Shown here: piece after piece, positions 25,287 through 36,353 of the stretch
How positions within the stretch are numbered: position 1 is the first letter of the stretch
How the letters are laid out: every line of letters starts with the position of its first letter
IMG/VR virus record: IMGVR_UViG_3300030333_006551
Span: 62,001-126,000 of that record
From: a virus
Direction: 5' to 3' (one strand)
Length of the DNA: 64,000 nucleotides
Translations under genes and position numbers: made by a program
The notes under the pieces: model-generated
What the model was told of the DNA's origin: nothing
Databases searched by the model: none
What the model saw: the letters and a program-made list of their open reading frames with translations, nothing else

Positions 25287-28200
25287 ATGTCTGATAGAAA
25301 ATACTTTAAAAGAAATTATGTCGATGTTCTAAAGGTTATCACTCCAAAGGTCTATCTTCAGGATGATATAAACCTTGCGGGGTTAGCATCAGATATTAAT
25401 CAAGATTTGATTAATAGTCACATTATTTCTTCGAAGTATATCACATACCTAACAAAGGAAAATGAAGTTAGCGGGTTGCATGTATCTGCGACTTCTAATT
25501 TAGAGGACATTGATAATATTAAAGGTATTTCTAAATACTTTATTAAGCAGAATAATCTAACCAATATTACACCTAAGTTTTTTGATGATGTTATTCTTAG
25601 GCCCTTAAATACTAGGCTTACTAATTACAAAAGTAAAGATGATTTTGCGGACTATGTTAGTGGAACGCTTCTTCCTTCTATTCATCCAAATACTGATATC
25701 ACAGCGAACACTGCCTCTGCATTTGGAAATAATAATACAGAGTCACATGAATTTCTTACAAGTTCCCTGAACTGGTTGTACTTTCTTAATACATCAGGGC
25801 TTATTACGCGATCCAAAACAGGGGAAGAGCTTGTAGGGTTTTCCCCATCTTCATTAGTATTCAGTGCTTTAACTGACATGATCTTTGAAGGTAAAGATAT
25901 TACTTTGGATTATGCAATTAAAATGTATCAGGAATATGTCTGGAAGAATTATAATGCTTTAAGTTCTTTAGATGTTAACGTAATTCCTCCCAACTTTATG
26001 TCAGGAACAGGCACCTATACTAGCGGAACTCAGAATTTAGATAAACTAAAAACTTTAATTGATATAGAATATTCTCCACTATACACAGATAAAAATAATA
26101 CTAAGGTTAAAGATTCTTTTGAAAACTATTTATTATTCAACTCTGTGGAAAGTGAAAAAGTAGAAGACGGTCCTCTACATAAGCTTCTCCGTGCTGTTGC
26201 ATACAGTATGTACGATGTAAATGATCAAGTCGAAAGCATTAAACTTTTAACGTCAATCGAGAGTTGCCCAAAAGACTACCTTCCTTTCCTTGCCGACTTA
26301 GTTGGTTGGAGACTTTATGGAAGTGATGAGGCTGCATGGCGAAGACAACTTAGATCGGCTGTAGATCTTTACAAAAAGAAAGGAACAAAACAAGGTCTAA
26401 TAGATGCACTTCACGCGGTCATTCCTAATAGCCCTCTTGATCCAGAAAATTCTATAACTGAATTTTACGAGTCATATGTTCCTAATTTAATTTTCTACTT
26501 ACTTAAGACAGACTCTCCTTTATTTGAAAGTCTAAGTACTTGGACTCAAGATAAGGCTATGACTTTTGGTATTCCAGGGTATGATCCCTCGGACTTAGAT
26601 CTTAATATTAAGTATGTAGTAGATGAAATCCTTAAACGCTGTGTAACTGAGTTCCCAACACAATTCCGTATAGGTAATGAGCCTTTTAGAGTTCATACTT
26701 TAGACAGCGGAAAAGCTTGGTTTGATGATTATGATTCCCCTCCAGACGGTCTAGGAGATGTACACCAAACGCCTCTCGGTGCTCCACATTATGGTCGCTG
26801 GATGACCTATAAGGCTCCTAACCCTAATTCTGAGTATGTTGCTACCTTAGGTGATCCAAACTTTGTGTTTAATTATAGAGGTAGATTATATCCAATTCCA
26901 CCATGGGAAGATGAAAGGTACTATGCTGACACTGCAATAACAGAAGATTTATTAGATTTTATAATTAATGAATTGAATTGTTTAGAAGTTGCTTTATCTA
27001 GTACAGAAAAATTAAAATCTTTTATTCAGGATAATACAACAGCAAAACTGTCAACCTCTAAATCTAGGCAATCTGGCTTTTTATTCCTAACCTCTTCCTT
27101 AGAGCTACCTCCAAACTATGAAACAATAATTAGTAAGCATCAAAGAGATAAGTATGATTACATAAGTATGTGGAATGGAAAATCCTCAATGTTCAATTTT
27201 GAGGTTGTTGGTGGTGATTTTGATGTACTATATCTAACAGATTCACGATATACTAAGCGTGATGTTTTTGATAGTTTAAAGATAATTGATGATTTCGCTC
27301 CTGCAAAGTCGAAACCACAAGCTGATTTCGTTTTGCGCCATGTAGATTACTTGAGTAGTATTGGTAATACTGCAATTTCATATAGGTTGAATTTGAACGA
27401 TTTACACACCTCAGGAGCCTTAGGAGGTTATGAGGCATCATCGGTCAACTTGCGCGGCGAAGGGATGAGAGGCCAGGATTTTCATAGCGGATTCGACGAT
27501 TCTAAAGGCAACCACATACACGACACTCTTCCAGTGTTCAAAAGAGAACAGGTAGATTCATTTACAGACACAGCGATGGGGTCTACTTCCGCTATTGCAA
27601 TCCCACGAAATTCTATCCGAAGAAGGAATTTTAAAAATGTAATAACTCAAAAGGGAGGAGGGTGGTATTCTAGGCGAGGCGATAGTATGCCTGTCTACTT
27701 TAATACATCCTCCTCGTACCCAGAGAAGAGTTTCGATTATACCCTTTTAGGCTTTGTACCTTCATCATTAAATTTTCATCCTGTAGACGATGTTACTAAT
27801 ACATCTAGTGTTTACAATGTATCCAATGATCCCAATTCGGTTAATACTTATTTTAATGTTGATGTGAGTAATACATTCCCTGTTCGAGGGGATACCTCTA
27901 TTTGGGATGTTTCTTCTCAGGATGATTATATACGAAGAGATGCTGCCCCTGATATTATCCGTGTCCTTCACGCGCTTACTGAACGAATTGAATCTGAAAA
28001 AGCAAAAATTGAAAGTGATCATAATGCCCAATACTTTAACGCCTCATCTGCATGGTGCAACATAGTCGAAAGTTTAAAAAATCAGAAAGCATACTTAGGT
28101 ATGAATTTTGATGAATTCTTTAATAAGCGGCTAGATCAAAGACAAAGTGTACGCTATCTTAGCGAAGATAAATCAGGCAATAATAGAAAGAATATAGGTA

Positions 28201-31200
28201 AAGGGATACACTCACTATACAGGGATTATATTGAGCATTTTTATTCAGATGGATTGAGTGGAAAGTTAATTGATTCAAGACTTGATGGTGGAAAAAACTT
28301 GTTATCTCATGTTTACGGCCCTTTGTTTTATAATGGAAATTTAAGGGTTGATGGCTCTGGTATAGCAACAAGCGGTATTTTCCAAGCTTCATCATATGGA
28401 TCACAATATGAGTTAAATTTAGCGAGGGACTATACCAGTAGTGCATTGTCTGGAATAGGAGTAAGTCTTCACTCTGCTGATAAAGATTTATATGTTAGAG
28501 TTCCTGAGTATAGAACTCAACATATGGTTAGTGGGGTCGAGCTTGTCGATGGGTCCGCTATCGAGGGGGTGGTTCCTAAAAATTGGTTCTCCATTGTCGA
28601 GCTTGATCCCACCTTGTCTAGACCTAACTCTGATGGTTACTTTGCAGGAAACAAGTTTATTCTATCTAAATCTAGGAGTCATGGGGTTCCTAGACTAAGA
28701 CTTAACTTAAGTGCTACCGAAAGCAATAACAACTTTTTAATACCAGAACATTATCTATCATTAGCAGTTAATTGCATTCCCTTCAAAGATGATACTCCTG
28801 AAATTGGAGGAGCTTCTGTTGGAGTTTGGATTCATACTGATGTGGAGAATGATGTAGATAATAAAAAGGTTTTCTGGAACTATATGCCTGACGGTAGTTG
28901 GAGCATGCAAGACGCTTCTTCTGTTACAGATATTGAAATAGGAGAAACCACGGTTTTAGAAAAACTAGCTCATAAGTTTACATTAGATTCTTCTAGCCTA
29001 GAGGGAGAAACGCAAACAACTACCTATTGCACTGAGGGTGTTGAGTATGATACTATTGTTGATTTGCCTACATTAGAAATCTTACAAGAAAAACATGTAC
29101 AGTGCCTAAAGCTAAACTTTGATACCCATAATTCTAAAATAAATGTACCTATAAATTACTTTAGTAAATTAGTGGGGACGAAACAAGGACACCAAGTACA
29201 CAGAAAAGCTCAAAACTATATTGTAGAAGTTTTCTTGTATCCAACAAACGAAGATACTACTACTATTCTTTTTGACAGCGTAAGCATTGTTGATGAAACA
29301 CAAAGAGATAGAGCATTTATTGCTGAAGAGTTTATACTGCCTGATTTCTCTCAAACGGATGAGATCTTCCATGAGTCTCCTGGAGCGTTAGTTGATCTTT
29401 CAGCAGGATTCTGGAAACAAGACGGATCAAAAGTTGCTGTAGAAACATCAACCACTACCGCAGAGTTCTCAGACATGCCATCACTCCTTAACTATAGTTT
29501 CCCAGATTTTGGATACAACACTTATATTAATAATTATTGGTCTGATGATGAAGAGAAGGGAGTAGAATTTCAACGACAACTCAAGCCTTTTAATGGTGAT
29601 CCTCTCCCTGGGTGTGGTTATTGTGGCGATGGACCTGATTGGGGTCATTTCTTGCACCACCCTAACGGAGACTATGATTCAGCACTTTGGGATGATGATG
29701 TATTTGCGAGAGGGATGTGGTTTGACGGTTGGAGTTCACCATTACACTATGCAAGCGATGATGGCCTGACCACTTATTCTACAGGGATAGAGCGGGTAGC
29801 TATGGCTGAGGATGATATAGCTGACCGTCCTGTATCTTTTGGAGACTCAGCAAACTTAAACTATATCTTCCCAATCCAAACATTTAGACATACAGACCCC
29901 AGACATTTTAGCCCAGAAGGTGTTCAAAATCCTTGGATTCCAGGAACGGTCTATGCAGGAGAACAGATGTTTAGTGGAGAAGAATATTTACACCTTAACG
30001 AAATGTTGCAGTACGGCATTATTGCCTTCTCTACTAATGAGCTTTATTCCCTAGGATGGTTAATTTATCAAGGTGAAAATAGAGAATCGATTAGAGAAAC
30101 TATTTTTGATCCTACTGGGACTTATTTTAATGCAGCAACTAGAGCAGCATTTGATAATAATCCCACAGACTTTACTAATATTAATAGGGCGATTCAAACT
30201 AATTACGGAGCAGGGTCTATACCACCAAATGGTATAGTTCAAGATATTCCCTATACAGAACTAGAAGATGGAAAAGAATATACCTTTTCTGTTTACTTTA
30301 AGCCTGGATTAGGTACTTCCGGTTTGGCGGTGGATAATTGGGGTGATGTTATTGATACTGATTACGGTTCATTCCTATTAACACTTAATTACCTTAGACC
30401 TAAGCACGACGAAAGTTGGTTTATATATAATACTAGTGGAAATGCAGCAACGCAACCCACAAACCCAAACACAGGTGTTGTAAATGAGGGAAATACAGCG
30501 CATTGGGACGCTGCATCATCACTTCCATATACTACTATTAAAGTGACCCCTGGAAATGCAGTACAAGGTCAAGCTATGGTTTCTAGCTATGCGGTTAATG
30601 GCCCAGCGTTTTACGATGCGACGAGTCCTGCTGTAGAAGGTGAACGGTGTAATGTTGTTGAGTTAGAAAATGGTTGGTTTAGAGCTTCAGTATCTGTTCA
30701 TTGGAGGAGTTCTTGGATTAATAGAACGATAGATGCTCCTAATAATCCTGGATTGTGGGATAATAAAGAAGAATTTGCATTCCATAAAAACAAAGTAAAT
30801 GGATTAAGGATTACTATGCAGATGCAGAAACCACATTCTTATGACTATGCGACTCCCCAAAATGTTAATTGGTATCAGACAAATTCTATTAAAGTTGTAA
30901 ATGACTGGAAAGTTTGGGGTTCTCTTTTCCATGAAGGTAATGCTTCAGAGCTTAAAGATTTCCAATATATGGGAGGAGATCTCTTTGTAGGCGATACAGA
31001 CACGATAACAAAGATTGATAAAGAACTTTGTTACATGGACACCTCAGGTAGTATGTTTACAGGCACCACTAAAGTTAAAGATGCTTCTTCTATCGGTGAG
31101 TGGAGTGGCATCCAAAGAGTTACTGCTTCTGTCCAAAACCCGCTAACTGGTATTATTAAGTTAAATACTCAAGTATCGGCACATAATTATGCCAACACTA

Positions 31201-31559
31201 ATTTTAGTGGTGGTTACTTCTACCTAGATGAGAATGCAGTCCCACGAGATATTGATGGTTCAGCCTTTGTAGGAATTACAAGCTCAACTTTAGGTAGTTA
31301 CATAGAAAAGAAAGAAACAGCATATGCACAGATAGAAGAAGATGAGCTTTTGGTTATTTTGCGGTACTTTAATAGTTTAACGAATAACTTAGGTTCTAGG
31401 AATGCAGCAGTAACAGCATCAAACATGGAGACTAGTGGCGGAGGTAGGCTTAATTACCGACTTCACCCATACCAAATGGATGGTCAAAACTCTCCAGGGT
31501 TATGGACTGTTAGGGATTCTAACTACGAGCAGGTTACAAAACTAGATATTACTAACTGA
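25287..31559 (+). CDS. Giant gp7/gpI-like baseplate wedge protein fused to adhesin modules
   Basis: A 2090-residue protein, about twice the size of T4 gp7. Residues about 325-375 carry the tail protein I (P2 gpI/gp7) core: CPKDYLPFLADLVGWRLYGS, followed by the basic helix RQLRSAVDLYKKKGTKQGL. That domain binds gp6. The rest is beta-rich with many aromatic residues. Residues around 1650-1860 resemble a carbohydrate-binding jelly roll (EYTFSVYFKPG and NGWFRASVSVHW), the same type found at the end of the two following proteins. It likely combines a wedge arm with a surface-binding function. The stop is TGATG with the next start. Confidence 0.75.
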   Translation: MSDRKYFKRNYVDVLKVITPKVYLQDDINLAGLASDINQDLINSHIISSKYITYLTKENEVSGLHVSATSNLEDIDNIKGISKYFIKQNNLTNITPKFFDDVILRPLNTRLTNYKSKDDFADYVSGTLLPSIHPNTDITANTASAFGNNNTESHEFLTSSLNWLYFLNTSGLITRSKTGEELVGFSPSSLVFSALTDMIFEGKDITLDYAIKMYQEYVWKNYNALSSLDVNVIPPNFMSGTGTYTSGTQNLDKLKTLIDIEYSPLYTDKNNTKVKDSFENYLLFNSVESEKVEDGPLHKLLRAVAYSMYDVNDQVESIKLLTSIESCPKDYLPFLADLVGWRLYGSDEAAWRRQLRSAVDLYKKKGTKQGLIDALHAVIPNSPLDPENSITEFYESYVPNLIFYLLKTDSPLFESLSTWTQDKAMTFGIPGYDPSDLDLNIKYVVDEILKRCVTEFPTQFRIGNEPFRVHTLDSGKAWFDDYDSPPDGLGDVHQTPLGAPHYGRWMTYKAPNPNSEYVATLGDPNFVFNYRGRLYPIPPWEDERYYADTAITEDLLDFIINELNCLEVALSSTEKLKSFIQDNTTAKLSTSKSRQSGFLFLTSSLELPPNYETIISKHQRDKYDYISMWNGKSSMFNFEVVGGDFDVLYLTDSRYTKRDVFDSLKIIDDFAPAKSKPQADFVLRHVDYLSSIGNTAISYRLNLNDLHTSGALGGYEASSVNLRGEGMRGQDFHSGFDDSKGNHIHDTLPVFKREQVDSFTDTAMGSTSAIAIPRNSIRRRNFKNVITQKGGGWYSRRGDSMPVYFNTSSSYPEKSFDYTLLGFVPSSLNFHPVDDVTNTSSVYNVSNDPNSVNTYFNVDVSNTFPVRGDTSIWDVSSQDDYIRRDAAPDIIRVLHALTERIESEKAKIESDHNAQYFNASSAWCNIVESLKNQKAYLGMNFDEFFNKRLDQRQSVRYLSEDKSGNNRKNIGKGIHSLYRDYIEHFYSDGLSGKLIDSRLDGGKNLLSHVYGPLFYNGNLRVDGSGIATSGIFQASSYGSQYELNLARDYTSSALSGIGVSLHSADKDLYVRVPEYRTQHMVSGVELVDGSAIEGVVPKNWFSIVELDPTLSRPNSDGYFAGNKFILSKSRSHGVPRLRLNLSATESNNNFLIPEHYLSLAVNCIPFKDDTPEIGGASVGVWIHTDVENDVDNKKVFWNYMPDGSWSMQDASSVTDIEIGETTVLEKLAHKFTLDSSSLEGETQTTTYCTEGVEYDTIVDLPTLEILQEKHVQCLKLNFDTHNSKINVPINYFSKLVGTKQGHQVHRKAQNYIVEVFLYPTNEDTTTILFDSVSIVDETQRDRAFIAEEFILPDFSQTDEIFHESPGALVDLSAGFWKQDGSKVAVETSTTTAEFSDMPSLLNYSFPDFGYNTYINNYWSDDEEKGVEFQRQLKPFNGDPLPGCGYCGDGPDWGHFLHHPNGDYDSALWDDDVFARGMWFDGWSSPLHYASDDGLTTYSTGIERVAMAEDDIADRPVSFGDSANLNYIFPIQTFRHTDPRHFSPEGVQNPWIPGTVYAGEQMFSGEEYLHLNEMLQYGIIAFSTNELYSLGWLIYQGENRESIRETIFDPTGTYFNAATRAAFDNNPTDFTNINRAIQTNYGAGSIPPNGIVQDIPYTELEDGKEYTFSVYFKPGLGTSGLAVDNWGDVIDTDYGSFLLTLNYLRPKHDESWFIYNTSGNAATQPTNPNTGVVNEGNTAHWDAASSLPYTTIKVTPGNAVQGQAMVSSYAVNGPAFYDATSPAVEGERCNVVELENGWFRASVSVHWRSSWINRTIDAPNNPGLWDNKEEFAFHKNKVNGLRITMQMQKPHSYDYATPQNVNWYQTNSIKVVNDWKVWGSLFHEGNASELKDFQYMGGDLFVGDTDTITKIDKELCYMDTSGSMFTGTTKVKDASSIGEWSGIQRVTASVQNPLTGIIKLNTQVSAHNYANTNFSGGYFYLDENAVPRDIDGSAFVGITSSTLGSYIEKKETAYAQIEEDELLVILRYFNSLTNNLGSRNAAVTASNMETSGGGRLNYRLHPYQMDGQNSPGLWTVRDSNYEQVTKLDITN

Positions 31560-33466
31560 TGATTGGAATAGTAGAAATTTATAGTGGTTTTGGCACTAAT
31601 GACCAAAAGCTTCTTCATACAGAGCAAAATCTGATTGTAGATGGAGCAGGAGAAGCTATTGTTGATTTATTAATGACCCCTTCATCTATTGTTTCATCTG
31701 TTTCAGGTATGAATGATACCTCGAACTATACTGTCCAAGCCATAAGTTTCGGAAAAGCAGCGTCTGCATACACACAGTATGGACATTACTGGGCTCCAAC
31801 AGCAGGGGATCATTTTGGAACGAGTTCTTTAATCACTCGTATTCAGGATGATCAAATTATGCGGGTTATGGAAATGAGTAGCACTTGGAACCACGGGGAT
31901 GACCTCCAATTGTTAGCTTCATCCTATGCTGCTCCTGCAAGGGATAGACTTAAAAATTCTTTCCCTAATCCCGTAGATACAGTCTTAGAGGCAGGTACGG
32001 ATACGGCAATTGATTTAAGCGGTGGTGAGTTCCACTATGATGAATCTGGCAAGTTAGTGGCTGGAAAGTACACTCCTGTTGGGCATAACATGAATGTCAC
32101 CCAGTTCGATTCTGCCGCTTCCTCTATTTTTAGGGGGTGCTGGCCTTTATCGGGGACTGGATCAAGTGCTATCATAGTAAGCTCGCAAACTTATGGACAC
32201 ATGGATGATGTAGCTGGGCATGGCGCAGCAATTTACCCCAATCCCCAAGATGCAGGGCAGGTGTCTTCCATTCATTATGGTGGTAGTGTATATGGTGGAC
32301 CATTAGGGGGTGGTTATAATAACGCACAAGCTATGGATATGTCTGGGTATGTCAAGGCATATAATTTATGCTTAGGTGAGTTAAGTGGTATAAAGAAAGA
32401 GCCTGGAGTTCAAACACTTGGATCATTATCAGGGCTATTGGTATCTGCTCAAGAAGGGACAGATACATTACCTGCGTTTGCAGTTCCTGGAGATACAGAC
32501 CTAACTCATATAGTAGGCAAGACCACCCCTCTAGAGAATTGTGAAGTTATATATGTAACAACTCTTGCTTCAGGTGATGTAGGGTACTCAAACCTATTTG
32601 GAGGGATAACAACTCTAGGCTTGTGGACGATTGATTTAGAGAAAACATTAGATGGTCTAAGCGCAACAGCACATACTGAAACTGATAACTTATTATATTA
32701 TGCAGATGGAAGTACCGCATCAGGCGATCCATACCAGTTCCAAAATACTTATGGTTGGGTTAAAACAAATTTAGGTATTACTGCTGATCCCGTTAGTGGT
32801 AATCAAAGAGATCCATATGGTGGACATGCATGGCAAGCGATTGCTGGCGCAGGCGAGGCAAGCACAGTAGCTAAAGTTGCTATTCCAACTTTGACCGCTT
32901 CTGGCGATTATACTTTCTCAGTTTACTTCCAAGGTTATCAGAATCCAGGCGCACTTTATGGATCCTCGATTGGATTACATATGACTGCTATGACTAGTGC
33001 AACTGATCTTCATTATGGTTTTCCAACCTCAGGTGGGGCTGCACTAGGACAGAGGGGGTCCTTATCTTCGCTGACAGGTTCTATCCAGGATGATGATTTA
33101 AATAATTGGACAAGAGTATCTCATACTGCCAAATTCCCTGATGGAACTAGTGCAATTAATTGTCAGATAGTTCTTAGTAGCTTGGGTTGGGGAGTTCCTA
33201 GCGGTGTTTTCTACGAAAGTGGAAAATATGTTGCTGTGGCTCATGCTAAGTTAGAGGAGGGTTCGACTGCTACAGATTTCGTTGCAGGAAGAAACGAATA
33301 CCCACCCTTCCGCTTTAAGGCAGAAAATAACCCGCTAAGATATAAACTATTTGCCAAGAGAACATTAACGGATAACTTAGCCAAGATTAGTGATAAAAGT
33401 ATAACTGAACCAGGAGCTATTGGATACCAAGATTTAACCCTGGTGTGGAGGATTAAGTTCGCATGA
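31559..33466 (+). CDS. Tail fibre/adhesin with shared anchor domain and C-terminal carbohydrate-binding-like module
   Basis: A 635-residue protein. The N terminus (IVEIYSGFGTND, then NLIVDGAGEAIVDLLM) matches the start of the next two proteins, so I read it as a common baseplate-attachment domain. The middle is Gly/Ser/Tyr-rich with aromatic loops. Residues about 420-590 form a jelly-roll-like module: DPYGGHAWQAI, TFSVYFQGY, WTRVSHTAKFPDG, and YVAVAHAKLEEG. The last feature (an AHAKLEEG strand close to the C-terminal side) is repeated in the neighbour. Its stop overlaps the next ATG by four bases. Confidence 0.7.
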   Translation: MIGIVEIYSGFGTNDQKLLHTEQNLIVDGAGEAIVDLLMTPSSIVSSVSGMNDTSNYTVQAISFGKAASAYTQYGHYWAPTAGDHFGTSSLITRIQDDQIMRVMEMSSTWNHGDDLQLLASSYAAPARDRLKNSFPNPVDTVLEAGTDTAIDLSGGEFHYDESGKLVAGKYTPVGHNMNVTQFDSAASSIFRGCWPLSGTGSSAIIVSSQTYGHMDDVAGHGAAIYPNPQDAGQVSSIHYGGSVYGGPLGGGYNNAQAMDMSGYVKAYNLCLGELSGIKKEPGVQTLGSLSGLLVSAQEGTDTLPAFAVPGDTDLTHIVGKTTPLENCEVIYVTTLASGDVGYSNLFGGITTLGLWTIDLEKTLDGLSATAHTETDNLLYYADGSTASGDPYQFQNTYGWVKTNLGITADPVSGNQRDPYGGHAWQAIAGAGEASTVAKVAIPTLTASGDYTFSVYFQGYQNPGALYGSSIGLHMTAMTSATDLHYGFPTSGGAALGQRGSLSSLTGSIQDDDLNNWTRVSHTAKFPDGTSAINCQIVLSSLGWGVPSGVFYESGKYVAVAHAKLEEGSTATDFVAGRNEYPPFRFKAENNPLRYKLFAKRTLTDNLAKISDKSITEPGAIGYQDLTLVWRIKFA

Positions 33467-36327
33467 TTAGAGGTAATGTAAAAGTAACTAAAATTTATTC
33501 TAACGGAGATAAAGAATTAATCTTCGATGATAGTAACATTGTTACTGATGGACTTGGGTGCTCTTTAGTTAATATATTTACTCAAAATGGGTCAACTGAT
33601 GTTGAGGACCACCAGATCGGTTATTTTCAGTTAGGAGATAGCAGAAGGGATTTATCCTCTGTAAACTTTTTCTTGAAGAATAATTTCTATACTTTAAGTT
33701 CAGCTTTCAGTTTATCAGAGTATGGCAATGAAAGTCCTCTCATGCTTCAGACCACTCCCCAAGTGATGGTGGATGATGATTTTATTCCTGCCAATGATTT
33801 AGTTTACTTCGTATCTTCAGGGTTGTTTGCCAAACTTGACAGGCAAGCTTATACTTCATTTGATAATAGTGATGTAATTAAACATAGAATTACCCTCGAT
33901 GAAGACACTGCAAATGGGCAAAGTATTCGAGAGTTAGGTCTTTTTATGAAAAACCCTGAGGGAGCTAAAGGTAAAGATAGAGTTATTTTAGCTGCTTATA
34001 GATCCCTAGAAAAACCTATTGTTAAAAATGCAGAATTTTCTGTGGCAATAGATTGGACTTTCTCATTTGCAGCCGATATTACTCAAGCTACCCCAGGTAA
34101 AAACTTCACTTATGTTGTTCAAGTTTTAAGCGGAACAACAGATAATGGTTCTTTAAGCACGGAAACAGATTTCGATGAATTTTTTATAGTAAATAAACCA
34201 GCAAAATATGATGTTTATCCTGATGGGAGCCCTTTAGTTATTGGATGTCATGGCTTTGAAAGAGGAGGTCTAGGGTTATCCTCAGTTGATACCACGCAAT
34301 CGACTACACACCAATTTGATCAGATTTTAGTCTCAGGAGTCGTATCAGGGTTACTTGTATCAAAAGCTGTAGATAATGGATATTTTATGGTTCATCCATG
34401 TTTAGGTAAGTACGGATTAACTAATCGAGCCTTTGATGGTATTCGAGGTTGGAACAGAGCCATGCATTTAGGTTTGTGGAATGAAAATGTAGGTTTGCGT
34501 CATCTAAAACTTGCGGTTAGTTGGATGAAAAGTCAGCATCCTATTAATGATAAAAGGATTTATTTATGGGGATTCTCTAATGGAGGAGTCGCCCCTATAA
34601 CGTATGCATCTAAACTGCTTGATCCAACAAAAGATTTTATGGTAGCAGGAATAGTATCTGAAAGTCCAGACGCTTTAAATTATGACAATTTCTTTAGAAA
34701 TAGTCATGTACATCAGGATAGATTACGCTTTTGGACCTCAGGCATGGGAAGGTTGCCTTACATTCCGCAGGAGGAAACAGGTGCTGGAGACCCTCATGAG
34801 GGAGATTCGTGGAGTGATATTAGTGCGCTTCAGCTCTCTAGTGTTGCAGAACCCTATGCATCTATCTCCCCTTCCACGACTTCATCATTTATCTCTGAGT
34901 TCTATAAGAATAGTGCCTTTCATCATCAGCATGATACCTCTACTGTTTCGGCAAATTTAAGTGTTGCAAAAAACACAAGACACTTGCCATTAGTGCTTTC
35001 ATACGGAGACGGAGAACAAAAACTTTATATGAGTGGAATAACCATGTTCCATAACTGGGCTGTTTGTGCAGAAGGAAGTGGGTTAAATCACCCTAATTAC
35101 TTGCGACAAATAAGAACGGGGGACTACAATCAGCATAACTTTGACCATCTTGCGGGTATTAATTCAGATACAGGAAAAACTTACTTAGATACTGCTTGGG
35201 ATTATGTTTCTGCGAATACTTTATCTTTCCCAACAGAAGGTGAGTATTGCATATATAAATCACAAAGAATTTTTAATGTGTTAGCCTCTCCAAGTTCTTC
35301 TGAATGGGACCATGATAATGGAGGTGCAGCGAATTTTTCCTTTGAAGATTACGCACCTACATTGTCTTCCACACTCTCTTCTATGAATAATATCGCTTCT
35401 TTCCGGCATTACGGTATTGAGACCTCTCCAGGAGTTCAAGAACAAGTTAGAAGATTAAAATCTAACCGAACCACAACGCTTCATCTATATCCAAATATAC
35501 CTTCTAAAGTAGTAGCAGACAATGTTGAGTACAGGCGAAGTGAATTCCCAGGAGGAAATGTTAGTAATGATAATTATTTAATCGGTGCAGAGCATGGAGA
35601 TCCTTTTGATTTTGGTGGAGACCTTACTGTAAATGGAAAGACTGGTTTTTATACAGCAGGAAATTGGTTAGGTGGTCAAAACCTTAGGGTTTTTGGTGAT
35701 GGCCCAAAACAGCTACCAAGTCAGCAAGATCCTTATGGGGGTACAGAATGGGATTACTTATTTAGGGAGGATGCTGCTAATGAGAATGCCATCCATAACG
35801 GAAGAAAAGGTATAGTAGATGTTGGTTCGATATCAGGTAGAACATTTACTTTTTCTTGTTACTTTCAATTAGGAAGCGTTACAGGCGTAGATGTTAGTTT
35901 AGCTATGTATGCTGAAAAGGGTGGGGTATACGCCCAGGGGGGTAATTCAACCTTTGGAGGTGTTCCTTATCAAAAAGAAACTATTGATACTAATACTATT
36001 GATTCAGGTATTTCAGGTGGAACCCAAGGATACAATGATTGGCAAAGAGTTTCTTTCACTGGAACTTGGCCTGAGGGCGACCATGGAGGTAGGGTGGTTA
36101 TTCTTCTTGTTTTCGGTGATTTAGCGGATATTGCTTCCTTTACTGCACTAAAATATATAGCCGTATCACATGCTAAACTAGAAGATGGTGACGTAGCAAC
36201 TAGCTTCAATGAAGGTGGGCCTGGTAAGAAAACAGCCTCTATATATTGGACATATAATAAAGGGTCACAAGCTGTTCTGTTAGGTAACAATACACATAAA
36301 CTAGTAACATGGGAAATAACACCTTAG
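33463..36327 (+). CDS. Tail protein with alpha/beta-hydrolase (esterase/depolymerase-like) domain
   Basis: A 954-residue modular virion enzyme. Residues 1 to about 200 are the anchor domain shared with its neighbours (VTKIYSNGDKELIFDDSNIV, ending in RELGLFMKNPEG and DWTFSF). Residues about 240-580 are an alpha/beta hydrolase of the PHB depolymerase/CE1 esterase type: oxyanion loop CHGFERGG (262-269), nucleophile Ser372 in GFSNGG, probable Asp516 (YGDGEQ), and His558 or His562 (QHNFDH). Residues about 745-940 are the jelly-roll module seen in the two upstream proteins (SHAKLEDG near the end). It may remove acyl groups or esters from host surface polymers at attachment (inference). Confidence 0.78.
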   Translation: MIRGNVKVTKIYSNGDKELIFDDSNIVTDGLGCSLVNIFTQNGSTDVEDHQIGYFQLGDSRRDLSSVNFFLKNNFYTLSSAFSLSEYGNESPLMLQTTPQVMVDDDFIPANDLVYFVSSGLFAKLDRQAYTSFDNSDVIKHRITLDEDTANGQSIRELGLFMKNPEGAKGKDRVILAAYRSLEKPIVKNAEFSVAIDWTFSFAADITQATPGKNFTYVVQVLSGTTDNGSLSTETDFDEFFIVNKPAKYDVYPDGSPLVIGCHGFERGGLGLSSVDTTQSTTHQFDQILVSGVVSGLLVSKAVDNGYFMVHPCLGKYGLTNRAFDGIRGWNRAMHLGLWNENVGLRHLKLAVSWMKSQHPINDKRIYLWGFSNGGVAPITYASKLLDPTKDFMVAGIVSESPDALNYDNFFRNSHVHQDRLRFWTSGMGRLPYIPQEETGAGDPHEGDSWSDISALQLSSVAEPYASISPSTTSSFISEFYKNSAFHHQHDTSTVSANLSVAKNTRHLPLVLSYGDGEQKLYMSGITMFHNWAVCAEGSGLNHPNYLRQIRTGDYNQHNFDHLAGINSDTGKTYLDTAWDYVSANTLSFPTEGEYCIYKSQRIFNVLASPSSSEWDHDNGGAANFSFEDYAPTLSSTLSSMNNIASFRHYGIETSPGVQEQVRRLKSNRTTTLHLYPNIPSKVVADNVEYRRSEFPGGNVSNDNYLIGAEHGDPFDFGGDLTVNGKTGFYTAGNWLGGQNLRVFGDGPKQLPSQQDPYGGTEWDYLFREDAANENAIHNGRKGIVDVGSISGRTFTFSCYFQLGSVTGVDVSLAMYAEKGGVYAQGGNSTFGGVPYQKETIDTNTIDSGISGGTQGYNDWQRVSFTGTWPEGDHGGRVVILLVFGDLADIASFTALKYIAVSHAKLEDGDVATSFNEGGPGKKTASIYWTYNKGSQAVLLGNNTHKLVTWEITP

Positions 36328-36353
36328 GATTTTAAAACAGGTATATAATTATA

